Source of the DNA: an uncultured Duncaniella sp.
Lineage (GTDB): Bacteria; Bacteroidota; Bacteroidia; Bacteroidales; Muribaculaceae
Reading direction: 5' to 3'
NCBI GenBank assembly: GCA_910578515.1
Contig: CAJTQR010000005.1
Location: 1 to 64,000, forward strand
DNA: 64,000 bases
Shown here: positions 51,331-59,530 of the stretch, piece by piece
How the letters are laid out: the number at the start of each line of letters is the position of its first letter
Numbering within the stretch: the first letter of the stretch is position 1
Program-made: the position numbers and the translations under genes
Notes under the pieces: generated by a model
What the model was told of the DNA's origin: nothing
The model's input: the letters and a program-made list of their open reading frames with translations, nothing else
The model's database searches: none

Positions 51331-51990
51331 TTATTTCCCGGTAGGTTTTTTCTTCGGGGTGAAATAATTGTTGTTAAGATTTATGCATGCAGATATATTA
51401 GCTGCGGATTTCACCCGGTTCACCCATGAGGAGCGGGATTCGCGCTCCCTACGGAACATCTCACGGGTATCTTCTTCAGTGGCATTGAACTCCATGGTAT
51501 TGTCAATGGCAATTGAAAAGCTTACTTTCTCTACATCCTGATTGGCTCCGATGTAGGCGAACATCCACCCCTCCGCTTTCAGTGATTCAATCAGCTGTTT
51601 TACCGACATGGCAGACCATTCATGGGACGCATTCTCATACCCGTCGGTGATGATGGTCACGGAGACTGCTATATCTTCGCGGTTTCCAATCTGTTGTTTA
51701 AGGCGTGTGCAGCATGAGCCTATGGTATCGTAGAGTGGGGTGCAGCAGCATGGATTGTAATCATTCTGGGTCAGAGCCTTAACTTCCTCGATGTCCACAT
51801 TATTGTATATATAATCAATATTACACGAGCAGAATGAGACCAGGGTGAGCAGCTGGGTTATTCCGGTCTGACGTCCGGACGAGCGGATTGTGCCGATAGT
51901 TTCGTTTACTCCGGATAGTGTGGCATTTTTGATTGATGACATGCTACCGCTTTTGTCGAGGATAATGAGATTGAATGTTTCCTTAATCAT
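51331..51990 (-). CDS. von Willebrand factor A domain protein, Cys-rich loop
   Basis: A 219-residue protein with the MIDAS metal site DKSGSMS (Asp12), a Thr in CTPLYD and an Asp in ITDGYE, i.e. an intact VWA domain. The loop before the MIDAS Thr reads NPCCCTPLYDTIGSCCTRL, with five Cys in 13 residues, while most relatives have NGxTPL here. The C-terminus is basic. No signal peptide, so cytoplasmic. It may act with the following 362-residue protein (inference). It has a -7 element and a long palindrome upstream. Confidence 0.85.
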   Translation of the reverse strand: MIKETFNLIILDKSGSMSSIKNATLSGVNETIGTIRSSGRQTGITQLLTLVSFCSCNIDYIYNNVDIEEVKALTQNDYNPCCCTPLYDTIGSCCTRLKQQIGNREDIAVSVTIITDGYENASHEWSAMSVKQLIESLKAEGWMFAYIGANQDVEKVSFSIAIDNTMEFNATEEDTREMFRRERESRSSWVNRVKSAANISACINLNNNYFTPKKKPTGK

Positions 51991-52046
51991 GATGTTTCGC
52001 TGGATTTAGTAGGTCGTTTTTTACAACCTCGTGAATATCTATACCA

Positions 52047-52054
52047 CAAAGTTA
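52047..52054 (-). promoter_or_regulatory. -7 element of the VWA gene
   Basis: TAACTTTG on the minus strand, about 57 bases before the ATG at 51990. The palindrome at 52071-52106 covers the -33 position. Confidence 0.55.
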
Positions 52055-52070
52055 GGTAAAGTAAACAGTC

Positions 52071-52106
52071 GTGCCGGAATTTTGCAACGTTGCAAAATTC
52101 CGGCAC
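52071..52106. repeat. Perfect 36-bp palindrome
   Basis: GTGCCGGAATTTTGCAAC is followed directly by its reverse complement, an 18+18 palindrome with no spacer. It lies 43 bases after the outer-membrane barrel gene and just upstream of the VWA -7 element. It may terminate the barrel gene or bind a dimeric regulator. Confidence 0.75.
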
Positions 52107-52148
52107 AGGTTGGAGGTATGGAAAAGCTGCGTGAGGGGATGACGGAGG

Positions 52149-54227
52149 TTACAGGCGGCTGCTTTCAGATTCCGAGGCGGCGCGTCCTTTGTATTTTGAT
52201 TGTTTGGGCTGGAACTGGTAAGTGAGGTTGAGTGATATGCTTCGGATGTCGTATTTCTGATATTTGTTCATGGTCACTCCGTAGGTAGTCATTGACCAGT
52301 CGTTGTTGATGGTGTTGAATATATCCTTAGCGGAGAGCTTGACGGTGAGTGCGCGGTTGAAGAACCGTTTGCTGAGGTCCATGTTTACGGAGAACCATGA
52401 GCCTCTGAAGCGGTTGGTGTGCATGTCGCCTCCGCTTTGTCCGTTAATATTGGCTGTGAGGAGAAATCCACCGGGGAGTTGGAGAGAGTTGTTGAAGCCA
52501 TACATGAAGAATGGTTTGTTGTATTTCACGCCATCTATCTCCAGCCATTGTGTACTCATGCCTAATGTTAGGTTGGGCGACCATTTGCGTATATTTTTCT
52601 CCCAGATGAGATATAGATGGAAAGAGGAGACGTCGATGTTGATTGGCTGCATGATGAGCTGTGGAGTAGGTGCCGGGTACAGTTTCTTGACAAATGCGTA
52701 GGTGTCGAGGCTGCGCATAAAGAAGGTCTGCAGCATGAAATTTTTCCACATACCGAAGAGTTGGAGCTGATGCATCCGTTCATCGCGCAGTGCAGGGTTG
52801 CCACCCTCGATTTGATGCACACCTGCATATATGAGTCCGCCGGTGAGTTGGGAATACGGTGGCTTTACAGTTGCCATCTTATATGAGAGTGAGAGGGAGG
52901 TATCATCCGATGGTGTGAAGCCAAAAGTAATGTCGGGGGTGAGTGTGTGATTCTTACGGCTTACATCTGTATCCTTTACGTCGTTGACTTTGAAAAGATA
53001 GTTGACATATTCATATCTTGCCCCGGCTGAGAGATTGAATTTTCCGAATGTCTTGTCCCATGAAGCGAAAAGAGCAACCGCGGTCTGTGTTGCATCAGTG
53101 AATGATGAGGGGATATAGCTTTCCACCTCATGGTTAAGCATCAGATAACGGAGTGTTGAGTTGGTATGGGAGTCCTCCGTCCCGAAGGTAAATGAGCCGC
53201 CGGCAAGAGGATAATCCATGTAGAGTTTACCTGCATATAAGGTAGAATGGCGATACTGTGAAGAGTTGACTTCGGCAATATTGGCGGAAGTGTAGTGTGT
53301 CGATACATTGGAGCGGGGAGCGGAATGCCTATATTCGCCATCGAAATGCAGATGGAGTTTGTCGGAGAATGTGCCGTCGTAATATGCATTCACGAGATGA
53401 TTTTTACTGATGGTTTCATTGGTTATAACCCTTTGGAGGGGAGTTTCATCATCAATCCATTCCGCTCCGTGATTGTTGAAGTCGCCATGCTCGGTGGATA
53501 GCTTGTAGTATGCGCCCCATAGATGAGTTCCGGCCGAGAGATTGAACCCAAGCTTTGCGGAGGTATTATTGCCGGGATATTCATTGTTCTGGCTACTGCC
53601 TATCACCATGGGTTTACCTTGGTATTCAAAGTGATTTACGGAGTATCCTTTTATACGGCTGTTGTTGTGGGCGAACAGTCCGCTACCGAATATTTCAAAA
53701 TTTTTGCTGTGATAGCTTAAATTCAGCACATCGTTTGCACTGGTTTCACGACCGATACGGAGTTCGCCCATATTGATTATGCTTAACCCCTTGATAAAAT
53801 TCCGACGGGTGGTGATGAGAATGACAGCTTGCGTGGTACTGTCGTATTTGGCTCCGGGAGCGAGCAGCAATTCTACTTTTTTGAGATTTGTGGAAAGGAG
53901 GGTGCGCAGCTCGGTGTCATCTTTCAGAGGTCGACCGTCAATATATATTTTCGGGGTGCCTTTTCCGGTCACTGTCACAGCATTATTTTCATCCACCTTG
54001 ACCAGTGGGATTTGTCCGAGCACATCATAGGCATTTCCGAGGTTTGCGAGATTGCTCCCGGATACAATTGTGACAAGGCGATTTCCCTCCATCCTGGTGG
54101 TGTGACTTGCCGTGACCACTACTTCATTCAGAAGGTTTTCTAAAGAGTCAGTCGATACTTTTTCCTGAGCTCCTCCATCTAAGCCCAAGGCGAGGACGAG
54201 GAATGACAAAATAAATTTCCTATACAT
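52149..54227 (-). CDS. TonB-dependent-receptor-like outer-membrane beta-barrel protein
   Basis: A 692-residue protein with a signal peptide (KFILSFLVLALGLDGGAQ), a plug-like domain (LLNEVVVTASHTTRMEGNRLV, VTVTGKGTPKIYIDGRPL) and a barrel to the C-terminus (SISLNLTYQFQPKQSK), with a serine-rich tail (AASESESSRL). The usual N-terminal carboxypeptidase-like domain is missing, as in the barrel family 3. It may bring an unknown ligand across the outer membrane. The frame opens at 54281, but the promoter at 54251-54258 lies inside it, so MYRKF is the start. Confidence 0.83.
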   Translation of the reverse strand: MYRKFILSFLVLALGLDGGAQEKVSTDSLENLLNEVVVTASHTTRMEGNRLVTIVSGSNLANLGNAYDVLGQIPLVKVDENNAVTVTGKGTPKIYIDGRPLKDDTELRTLLSTNLKKVELLLAPGAKYDSTTQAVILITTRRNFIKGLSIINMGELRIGRETSANDVLNLSYHSKNFEIFGSGLFAHNNSRIKGYSVNHFEYQGKPMVIGSSQNNEYPGNNTSAKLGFNLSAGTHLWGAYYKLSTEHGDFNNHGAEWIDDETPLQRVITNETISKNHLVNAYYDGTFSDKLHLHFDGEYRHSAPRSNVSTHYTSANIAEVNSSQYRHSTLYAGKLYMDYPLAGGSFTFGTEDSHTNSTLRYLMLNHEVESYIPSSFTDATQTAVALFASWDKTFGKFNLSAGARYEYVNYLFKVNDVKDTDVSRKNHTLTPDITFGFTPSDDTSLSLSYKMATVKPPYSQLTGGLIYAGVHQIEGGNPALRDERMHQLQLFGMWKNFMLQTFFMRSLDTYAFVKKLYPAPTPQLIMQPINIDVSSFHLYLIWEKNIRKWSPNLTLGMSTQWLEIDGVKYNKPFFMYGFNNSLQLPGGFLLTANINGQSGGDMHTNRFRGSWFSVNMDLSKRFFNRALTVKLSAKDIFNTINNDWSMTTYGVTMNKYQKYDIRSISLNLTYQFQPKQSKYKGRAASESESSRL

Positions 54228-54250
54228 AATAAGAGCATTTGGTTTTGATG

Positions 54251-54258
54251 CAAAATTA
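54251..54258 (-). promoter_or_regulatory. -7 element of the barrel gene
   Basis: TAATTTTG on the minus strand, 24 bases before the ATG at 54227. Confidence 0.55.
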
Positions 54259-54375
54259 CTCTTATTATGTTGGAAAAACATAATTTGCAGTCTGACTGCT
54301 TGTGTTGTAATGTGTTGAACTGTAGACTGTTATGGTTGTAGTTTGTGCAAAAATCTGACCGATAGGCAAAGATTC

Positions 54376-55371
54376 TTAAAATACCGACAGATATAGGGGC
54401 GAATTGGGTAGGGATGCAGTGTTGATTTTGCCTTTTAGTCGGGATTTACGTTTGTAGATTACATCAATTGACTCCCCTATAAGCATGCTTATGGCTCGGT
54501 TGGAAAAACCGCATGCGAGAAGGGTGATGAGCAGATAATCATCTTTGGATATTGCAGGCATTTCTTCCTTGAGCTTTATCAAGAGATTGTCGCGGCATTC
54601 ATTCACGGAAGTCTCAATTTCAGCCATGGTAGATGAATCGGTTCGCAGATGGTCGATTTCCGCTTTTACTTGTTCGGCTATGGCTTTGCGTTCGGTCCGA
54701 GTCCCCTGGGCTTCGTAGAATGTATCGCACAGTTTACCTATTAGCTCAAATCGTTTGCCGAAGAGTTTTGCAACGGTATCTTCCAGTCCCGAGTAGTCAG
54801 CCTCGCGGACTGACAGTAGTGAGCGGAGGTCGGATGCCTCAGCAAGAAGTGCTTCGTGGCGCAGATTTTGGATGCGGAGTCGTTGATATAGCCACGCAAT
54901 GATGCCGGCTGCAATGAGTATGGCAGTGATTCCGATAAAAATGTATCGTTGATGAGCCAGACGTTGCTCGAATAGCTGATATTCACGTTCTTTCTGAATG
55001 TACAGGACAGAAATGAGTTTGTCGCATTCCACCGACGGGCTTTTGGAAAGTAGGTGTTTCACAGCTTCGGCGCGTTGCAGTTGTTCGGTTAAATTATGTG
55101 TGCTGTAATAGGATAATGCTATATTTATTATCGAGTCAGAGGGAGCTGTGAGATTATTGGTCACCATTGCCTCGCTGTAAAGGAGCGCCCACCTGGCTAT
55201 ATCGGCCGAGTCATTGAATTCTGATATATCCAGCGCATTAAGCCGGTGGTAAGCTTCCTGTGGATTTTTCGCAAGCATCTGCTGGGCGTCGTCGAGCTGC
55301 CGGCTGTAAGAACTCGACATTGAGCATCCTGTCAGGAGTAGTACTAAATATATGTAGAAAAGACGATGCAT
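54376..55371 (-). CDS. Membrane-tethered lipoprotein with coiled coil and HTH domain
   Basis: A 331-residue protein. It starts with a lipobox (LLLTGC|SMS), has TPR-like helices (residues ~25-130), a membrane helix (YIFIGITAILIAAGIIAWLYQ), a coiled coil (LRHEALLAEASDLRSLLSVREADYSGLE) and a C-terminal HTH of the LuxR/GerE look (LITLLACGFSNRAISMLIGESIDVIYKRKSRLKGKI). This plan is known in Bacteroidetes TPR-type regulators. The gene lies upstream of the barrel gene on the same strand and may control it. Whether it is lipidated is uncertain, since a membrane helix follows. Confidence 0.72.
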   Translation of the reverse strand: MHRLFYIYLVLLLTGCSMSSSYSRQLDDAQQMLAKNPQEAYHRLNALDISEFNDSADIARWALLYSEAMVTNNLTAPSDSIINIALSYYSTHNLTEQLQRAEAVKHLLSKSPSVECDKLISVLYIQKEREYQLFEQRLAHQRYIFIGITAILIAAGIIAWLYQRLRIQNLRHEALLAEASDLRSLLSVREADYSGLEDTVAKLFGKRFELIGKLCDTFYEAQGTRTERKAIAEQVKAEIDHLRTDSSTMAEIETSVNECRDNLLIKLKEEMPAISKDDYLLITLLACGFSNRAISMLIGESIDVIYKRKSRLKGKINTASLPNSPLYLSVF

Positions 55372-55396
55372 AAATGGATGAAAAATGAGGATGCTG

Positions 55397-55404
55397 CAAA
55401 AATA
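55397..55404 (-). promoter_or_regulatory. -7 element of the tethered regulator gene
   Basis: TATTTTTG on the minus strand, 26 bases before the ATG at 55371. Confidence 0.45.
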
Positions 55405-55568
55405 TTAAATTAGTTGTGATTATATGGTAATATCCACCATAAATAATGTATTAAAAAATACTAAAAGAGGAGTAGACTGGCATCCTCGCTACGGAATATG
55501 CACCACACATCTGATTAGTTATTGCATTTCATCGTGGTAGTAGTGGGTGCCTGACTTCCATAATTATT

Positions 55569-56087
55569 TCATTCATTAGGAAGAGAGTGTGCAGAGGTGT
55601 TGACCAGGTGATAGGCAGTGCGGAGAGAGCCGTCGGCAAGAGTGATGATGCCACAGCGGGTGAAACCAAGTTGCTTTACCGCATGGTGCATTGGGTGATT
55701 GTCGGCGTGTGTATCAATCCTGATATCACATCCGGTGGCGAGGGCATGAGTCACGGCATTCTTTAAAAGTCCGTGGGTTGTACCGTCGGAGGCTATACGG
55801 TGGATGGTGACGTAAGGTCTTTCATTAAGCCATCCGTTTCCGTCTATTAATGAGTATGTAGGCTCTGGTTCGGTCATGAGGCAGAACGTGCCGAGTATTC
55901 TATCGCCATCATCGGTGGTGATTACATGACTCCATCCCTTGTCAATGTCATTGAGCAGCACACTCTCAGCGGGGTATCCATCGGTCCATTGATGATGGTT
56001 GCCATGTACGCGCATGAAGATTTTTGCTATCTCGAATATCTTCATTATTCTTGGAAGGTCGGCTATGGTTGTGTGGCGTATTCTCAT
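55569..56087 (-). CDS. GNAT-family N-acetyltransferase
   Basis: A 172-residue protein with the GNAT start RIRHTTIADLPRIMKIFE, middle DDGDRILGTFCLM and PYVTIHRIASDGTTHGLLKNAVTHALATGC with acetyl-CoA loop, and end NHPMHHAVKQLGFTRCGII. Substrate unknown. A longer frame begins at an ATG at 56117 that overlaps the stop of the PH-domain gene as TGATG; translational coupling might favour it, but the domain starts at the inner ATG. Confidence 0.82.
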   Translation of the reverse strand: MRIRHTTIADLPRIMKIFEIAKIFMRVHGNHHQWTDGYPAESVLLNDIDKGWSHVITTDDGDRILGTFCLMTEPEPTYSLIDGNGWLNERPYVTIHRIASDGTTHGLLKNAVTHALATGCDIRIDTHADNHPMHHAVKQLGFTRCGIITLADGSLRTAYHLVNTSAHSLPNE

Positions 56088-56116
56088 GATTTTTCCTTGT
56101 AAAAAGATGTGAAGCA

Positions 56117-56623
56117 TCAAGATGCAGTGCTTTTGCTGAGACGAAGATTAATCTGATGGCTCATCTCCTCTGCGTTTTTGCATGAGATGACATATTGTTT
56201 GCCTGATTTTAAGATTACAAGTATGAGTTGGTCCAAACTGGTGCCATATACAAAGAATTTGCCTAATTCCTGATTGCGGTAATGTCCCCAGTAGCCCATG
56301 AAACCGCTGCTGCCAAGAGGAGCTCCGAAGTTCATGGTGTGTTGATAGGGCGTGACAGAAGCAATGTCGGCCAGAGGAAGCACTTTTTTAGATATGAGCT
56401 TGCCGATTATCAGCAGTGAATTGGTGGCCTCAATATATTTGGGGCAGTAATATATACCGCAGATTACTAAGATGAATATGAGAATCCCTACCAGGTTAAG
56501 GGTGTAATTCTGGAATGAATCGTGCTGCTGGATGAACGGAAGGGTGCCCCATACTATAAAAATCAAGATGGTCATCAGGATTGATTTGTTGTCCCAATTG
56601 CAAGGTTGACGATATTTGAACAT
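56117..56623 (-). CDS. PH-domain-like membrane protein
   Basis: A 168-residue protein with two membrane helices (ILMTILIFIVWGTLPF and YTLNLVGILIFILVICGIYYC) and a soluble C-terminal PH-like part that ends LVILKSGKQYVISCKNAEEMSHQI. The Bacteroidetes PH-domain proteins of this type are uncharacterised. The GNAT gene follows in an overlapping arrangement. Confidence 0.75.
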   Translation of the reverse strand: MFKYRQPCNWDNKSILMTILIFIVWGTLPFIQQHDSFQNYTLNLVGILIFILVICGIYYCPKYIEATNSLLIIGKLISKKVLPLADIASVTPYQHTMNFGAPLGSSGFMGYWGHYRNQELGKFFVYGTSLDQLILVILKSGKQYVISCKNAEEMSHQINLRLSKSTAS

Positions 56624-56658
56624 TTGATATGGTTATTTTAATCAGTTTCTTACGGACG

Positions 56659-56666
56659 CAAATTTA
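56659..56666 (-). promoter_or_regulatory. -7 element of the PH-domain/GNAT operon
   Basis: TAAATTTG on the minus strand, about 36 bases before the ATG at 56623. Confidence 0.5.
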
Positions 56667-56718
56667 CAAAAATCCCGGATAAGGTGAGTGTAAAAATAGT
56701 AAAATATGTGTCAGGTTG

Positions 56719-57093
56719 TCATTTCAGATATTTGGTCCAGCTGTAGTGTCTGCGGCGTCTCAGATACGATAGGTCATGACCATTGGCATAGGCTTCGCGT
56801 TCAAAGGAGATGGCATAGTAGGCTTTGCGACTGTCACGATGTATTGTCAGACGGTACAACCACTCTATTATATATAGGATATAAAATGGGATGAAAAGGA
56901 GCTCGCGTTGCTGGGCGTCATGAATGCGCTCGTGATTCACTATTTTCTCGTCAATCCATGATGGGTCCTTAGCCCAAAGAGTGCCGAACAGGTTTAGGCA
57001 AAAACCTTCGGGAATAAGAGGGCATTTAACTAAGACTGCATTCAGGCGTTTGTGTGTTTTCCGGGTCCGGGCAATAAATTTGTAGATAAACAT
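56719..57093 (-). CDS. Small membrane protein with HExxH motif
   Basis: A 124-residue protein with the motif HERIH (His54-Glu55-His58), followed by a membrane helix (LLFIPFYILYIIEWLYRL) and a second acidic pair in FEREAYAN (Glu98, Glu100). The arrangement HExxH...E is that of gluzincin zinc peptidases, in a very small protein. I know similar short Bacteroidetes proteins, but no tested function. It ends with basic RRRRHYSW. Alone on the minus strand. Confidence 0.7.
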   Translation of the reverse strand: MFIYKFIARTRKTHKRLNAVLVKCPLIPEGFCLNLFGTLWAKDPSWIDEKIVNHERIHDAQQRELLFIPFYILYIIEWLYRLTIHRDSRKAYYAISFEREAYANGHDLSYLRRRRHYSWTKYLK

Positions 57094-57252
57094 AGAGATT
57101 TAATATCGTTTCCCATTATTAAAATTTGGAATAAATTTTAGACAAAAATAGGTCTGTTTGACTATTTAGACTATCAGAGGTATAGAATAAATACAAAAAT
57201 CGCTCAAAATAAACCATTTTTAAAATGCTTATTCTGAGTGATTTATGCTTTG

Positions 57253-57325
57253 AGCGGTAAACGAGGCTCGAACTCGCGACCCTCAGCTTGGGAAGCTGAT
57301 GCTCTACCAACTGAGCTATTACCGC
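57253..57325 (-). tRNA. tRNA-Gly(CCC)
   Basis: On the minus strand, acceptor GCGGTAA pairs with TTTACCGC's last seven bases, and U is the discriminator, as in Gly tRNAs. The anticodon stem TCAGC/GCTGA encloses TTCCCAA, anticodon CCC. T-arm GCGAGTTCGAGCCTCGT. CCA is not encoded. Confidence 0.92.
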
Positions 57326-57388
57326 ATCACATGTCCAACTATTGTCAACAGTGGTGGAAAATTGTCACGCCATTGTTGATTCATACTG

Positions 57389-57396
57389 CAAAATTA
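57389..57396 (-). promoter_or_regulatory. -7 element of tRNA-Gly(CCC)
   Basis: TAATTTTG on the minus strand, about 64 bases before the tRNA. Confidence 0.55.
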
Positions 57397-57491
57397 GGCA
57401 AAAAATTATAATCTCAAAAGATTTATCACTCTTTTTTGGACAGGGAAATTTATTTAACATAGCAATATTGGCATGTTGCGTGAAAAAATCA

Positions 57492-57499
57492 TACCTTTG
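57492..57499 (+). promoter_or_regulatory. -7 element of the TIGR04076-pectate lyase-nitroreductase unit
   Basis: TACCTTTG, about 28 bases before the ATG at 57527. The -33 has only TTG (57476-57478). Confidence 0.5.
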
Positions 57500-57526
57500 T
57501 AAGAGGAAAATCCTACTTTGAATTCA

Positions 57527-57940
57527 ATGGACCGTAGACATTTCTGCAAAATAGCAACTTTGACTCTTGGTGCACTCGCGCTTCAAAAAAATAATGCGGC
57601 AGCGGCCCCGCTTCCTGTCCGTAGTGAGGGCGGGGGAGAGGTATTGCTTCCGGTATCCTGCCGTGTGACGGTGATAAGGAGGGAGTGCTATCAAGATTTG
57701 CAGGATATGTATCTCGATGACCCAGAAGAGGGACCATGCCGGGCTTTTGAGACGGGAGACACGTTCTTGCTTGCCGAGGGTGATGCTTGCCCGAAGGCTT
57801 TTTGTCCGAGGGCATGGCAGACAATATGCAGGGTGCTTGAAGAAAATGGCGGTTGCGCCGCTACACAGCGTTACGGATTGTTGCTTGCGTCCTGTCCTGA
57901 TGGCTCTCGTCCAGTGGTATTCAAGATTGAATGTAGTTGA
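57527..57940 (+). CDS. TIGR04076-like protein with a Tat-type signal
   Basis: A 137-residue protein. Its N-terminus MDRRHFCKIATLTLGALAL has the twin-arginine motif and a hydrophobic stretch, so export in a folded state is likely. The mature part has VTVIRRECYQDLQDMY, GPCRAFETGDTFLL, and CPKAFCPRAWQTICRVLEENGG with several Cys, as in the TIGR04076 family. Function unknown; bound metal or cofactor is plausible. A TTG three codons upstream also opens the frame. The pectate lyase gene starts 29 bases after. Confidence 0.75.
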   Translation: MDRRHFCKIATLTLGALALQKNNAAAAPLPVRSEGGGEVLLPVSCRVTVIRRECYQDLQDMYLDDPEEGPCRAFETGDTFLLAEGDACPKAFCPRAWQTICRVLEENGGCAATQRYGLLLASCPDGSRPVVFKIECS

Positions 57941-57969
57941 TTTCCGCTGATTACTCACAAACTATTACC

Positions 57970-59511
57970 ATGTCACGAAAACTGTTTATAATTTTATTTG
58001 CGCTTGGAGTATGTTCCGGTTATGCCTCGAATACCGAGGTGAGGGATGATAGGTTGGTGGCTTTTCCCGGAGCGGAAGGTTTCGGCAGATATACCACAGG
58101 AGGGCGAGGTGGAAAGGTTTATCATGTCACTACACTTGCCGACGGGGATTGTCCGGGCACTTTGCGTCATGCTGTGATGCAGGAAGGACCGCGTACAGTA
58201 GTGTTTGATGTCGCCGGCACTATCTTTCTTGATGCTCCACTCCGTATTAACAATGGTGATTTGACAATAGCCGGTCAGACTGCGCCAGGCGATGGTATAT
58301 GTGTGGCCGGAAGGCAAGTGTCGCTTAACGGTGACAATATGATAGTCCGTTATCTTCGTTTCCGTATAGGAAATGACCATCACGGAAGTCCGGATGGAAT
58401 CGGAGGTTCTGATTTCCGCAATCTGATTCTTGACCACTGCTCGGTGAGCTGGAGTGTGGACGAATGTTGCGGTCTATATGGCGGAGATGACTTTACGGTG
58501 CAGTGGTGCATCTTCTCGGAAGCTTTGCGCGATGCCGGACATTCGAAGGGTGGCAAGCATGGCTATGGTGCTATATTTGGTGGCGCTCATGCCTCGTATC
58601 ATCACAATCTTCTTGCGCATGCTGAAAGTCGCATGCCTCGCCTCGGACCTCGTCCCGGTACACAGACACGTGAGCATCTTGATATGCGAAATAATGTAAT
58701 ATACAATTGGGCCGGCTCAGGATGCTACGGTGGCGAGGGTATGAAAATCAATATCGTAAATAATTATTATAAACCCGGTCCGGCTACTCCTAAGGATAGT
58801 GAGGTGGCTTATCGCATAGCTTCCGTTAATGTCCGGACTACCGATTATGTCACCGGACGTGACGGACGCCCTAATGCATGGAAACCGATGGAGCATGTGT
58901 GGGGACGTTACTATGTGGATGGTAATGTGATGGAAGGAAATGATGAGGTTACAGCCGACAACTGGACAAAGGGTTTTGAGGCTCAGATACATAATGAGCA
59001 TTGTGACGGTACTTTCAATGATTCCGTAGCACGCGCTATCCGTCTTGCGTCACCACTCGATGCCGGGGAGATAACAACACATTCAGCTCATGAAGCGTTC
59101 GACTTGGTGCTTGCCAATGCCGGTTGCTCCAAGGTGCGTGATAAAGTGGACTCACGTGTGGTAATGGAGGCACGCGACGGCACGGCTACGTATAGAGGTT
59201 CGCGGGCGGCAGATGCAGCTTCAAAACCTGGGTTTATTGATACCCATTATGATGTCTGTCCGGAAGGCTCGACCTCTCCCTGGCCCGAACTTAAAGCTAC
59301 CGACGAAGAGATTGCTCAGTTGAAGGATAGCGACGGTGATGGAATGCCTGACAGTTGGGAGAAAGCAAATGGACTGGACCCGAACGACAGCAGTGATGGT
59401 AATCAATGCTCATTGTCGAAGGATGGGTATACCAATCTGGAGATATATATTAACAGCCTGGTGCCGGAGTTTCCCCTGACAGTGAAGCAAACAAAAAGCA
59501 AGGAAAAATAG
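57970..59511 (+). CDS. Pectate lyase (PL1-like), secreted
   Basis: A 513-residue protein with a signal peptide (KLFIILFALGVCSGYAS), then the parallel beta-helix of pectate lyases: AFPGAEGFGRYTTGGRGG, TLRHAVMQEGPRTVVFDVAGTI, and NLILDHCSVSWSVDECC. The C-terminus has a calcium-type segment (DSDGDGMPDSWEKANGLDPND). It cleaves polygalacturonate by beta-elimination outside the cell. A frame opens at 57937; the ATG at 57970 begins the signal. It sits in an operon between a TIGR04076 protein and a nitroreductase. Confidence 0.9.
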   Translation: MSRKLFIILFALGVCSGYASNTEVRDDRLVAFPGAEGFGRYTTGGRGGKVYHVTTLADGDCPGTLRHAVMQEGPRTVVFDVAGTIFLDAPLRINNGDLTIAGQTAPGDGICVAGRQVSLNGDNMIVRYLRFRIGNDHHGSPDGIGGSDFRNLILDHCSVSWSVDECCGLYGGDDFTVQWCIFSEALRDAGHSKGGKHGYGAIFGGAHASYHHNLLAHAESRMPRLGPRPGTQTREHLDMRNNVIYNWAGSGCYGGEGMKINIVNNYYKPGPATPKDSEVAYRIASVNVRTTDYVTGRDGRPNAWKPMEHVWGRYYVDGNVMEGNDEVTADNWTKGFEAQIHNEHCDGTFNDSVARAIRLASPLDAGEITTHSAHEAFDLVLANAGCSKVRDKVDSRVVMEARDGTATYRGSRAADAASKPGFIDTHYDVCPEGSTSPWPELKATDEEIAQLKDSDGDGMPDSWEKANGLDPNDSSDGNQCSLSKDGYTNLEIYINSLVPEFPLTVKQTKSKEK

Positions 59512-59530
59512 TTATCAAAAATAGAATAAA

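Noticed and set aside
57524..57958. 144-codon minus-strand frame opposite the TIGR04076 gene
   Set aside because: The plus-strand frame has a Tat signal, family motifs and an operon position; the minus frame has none.
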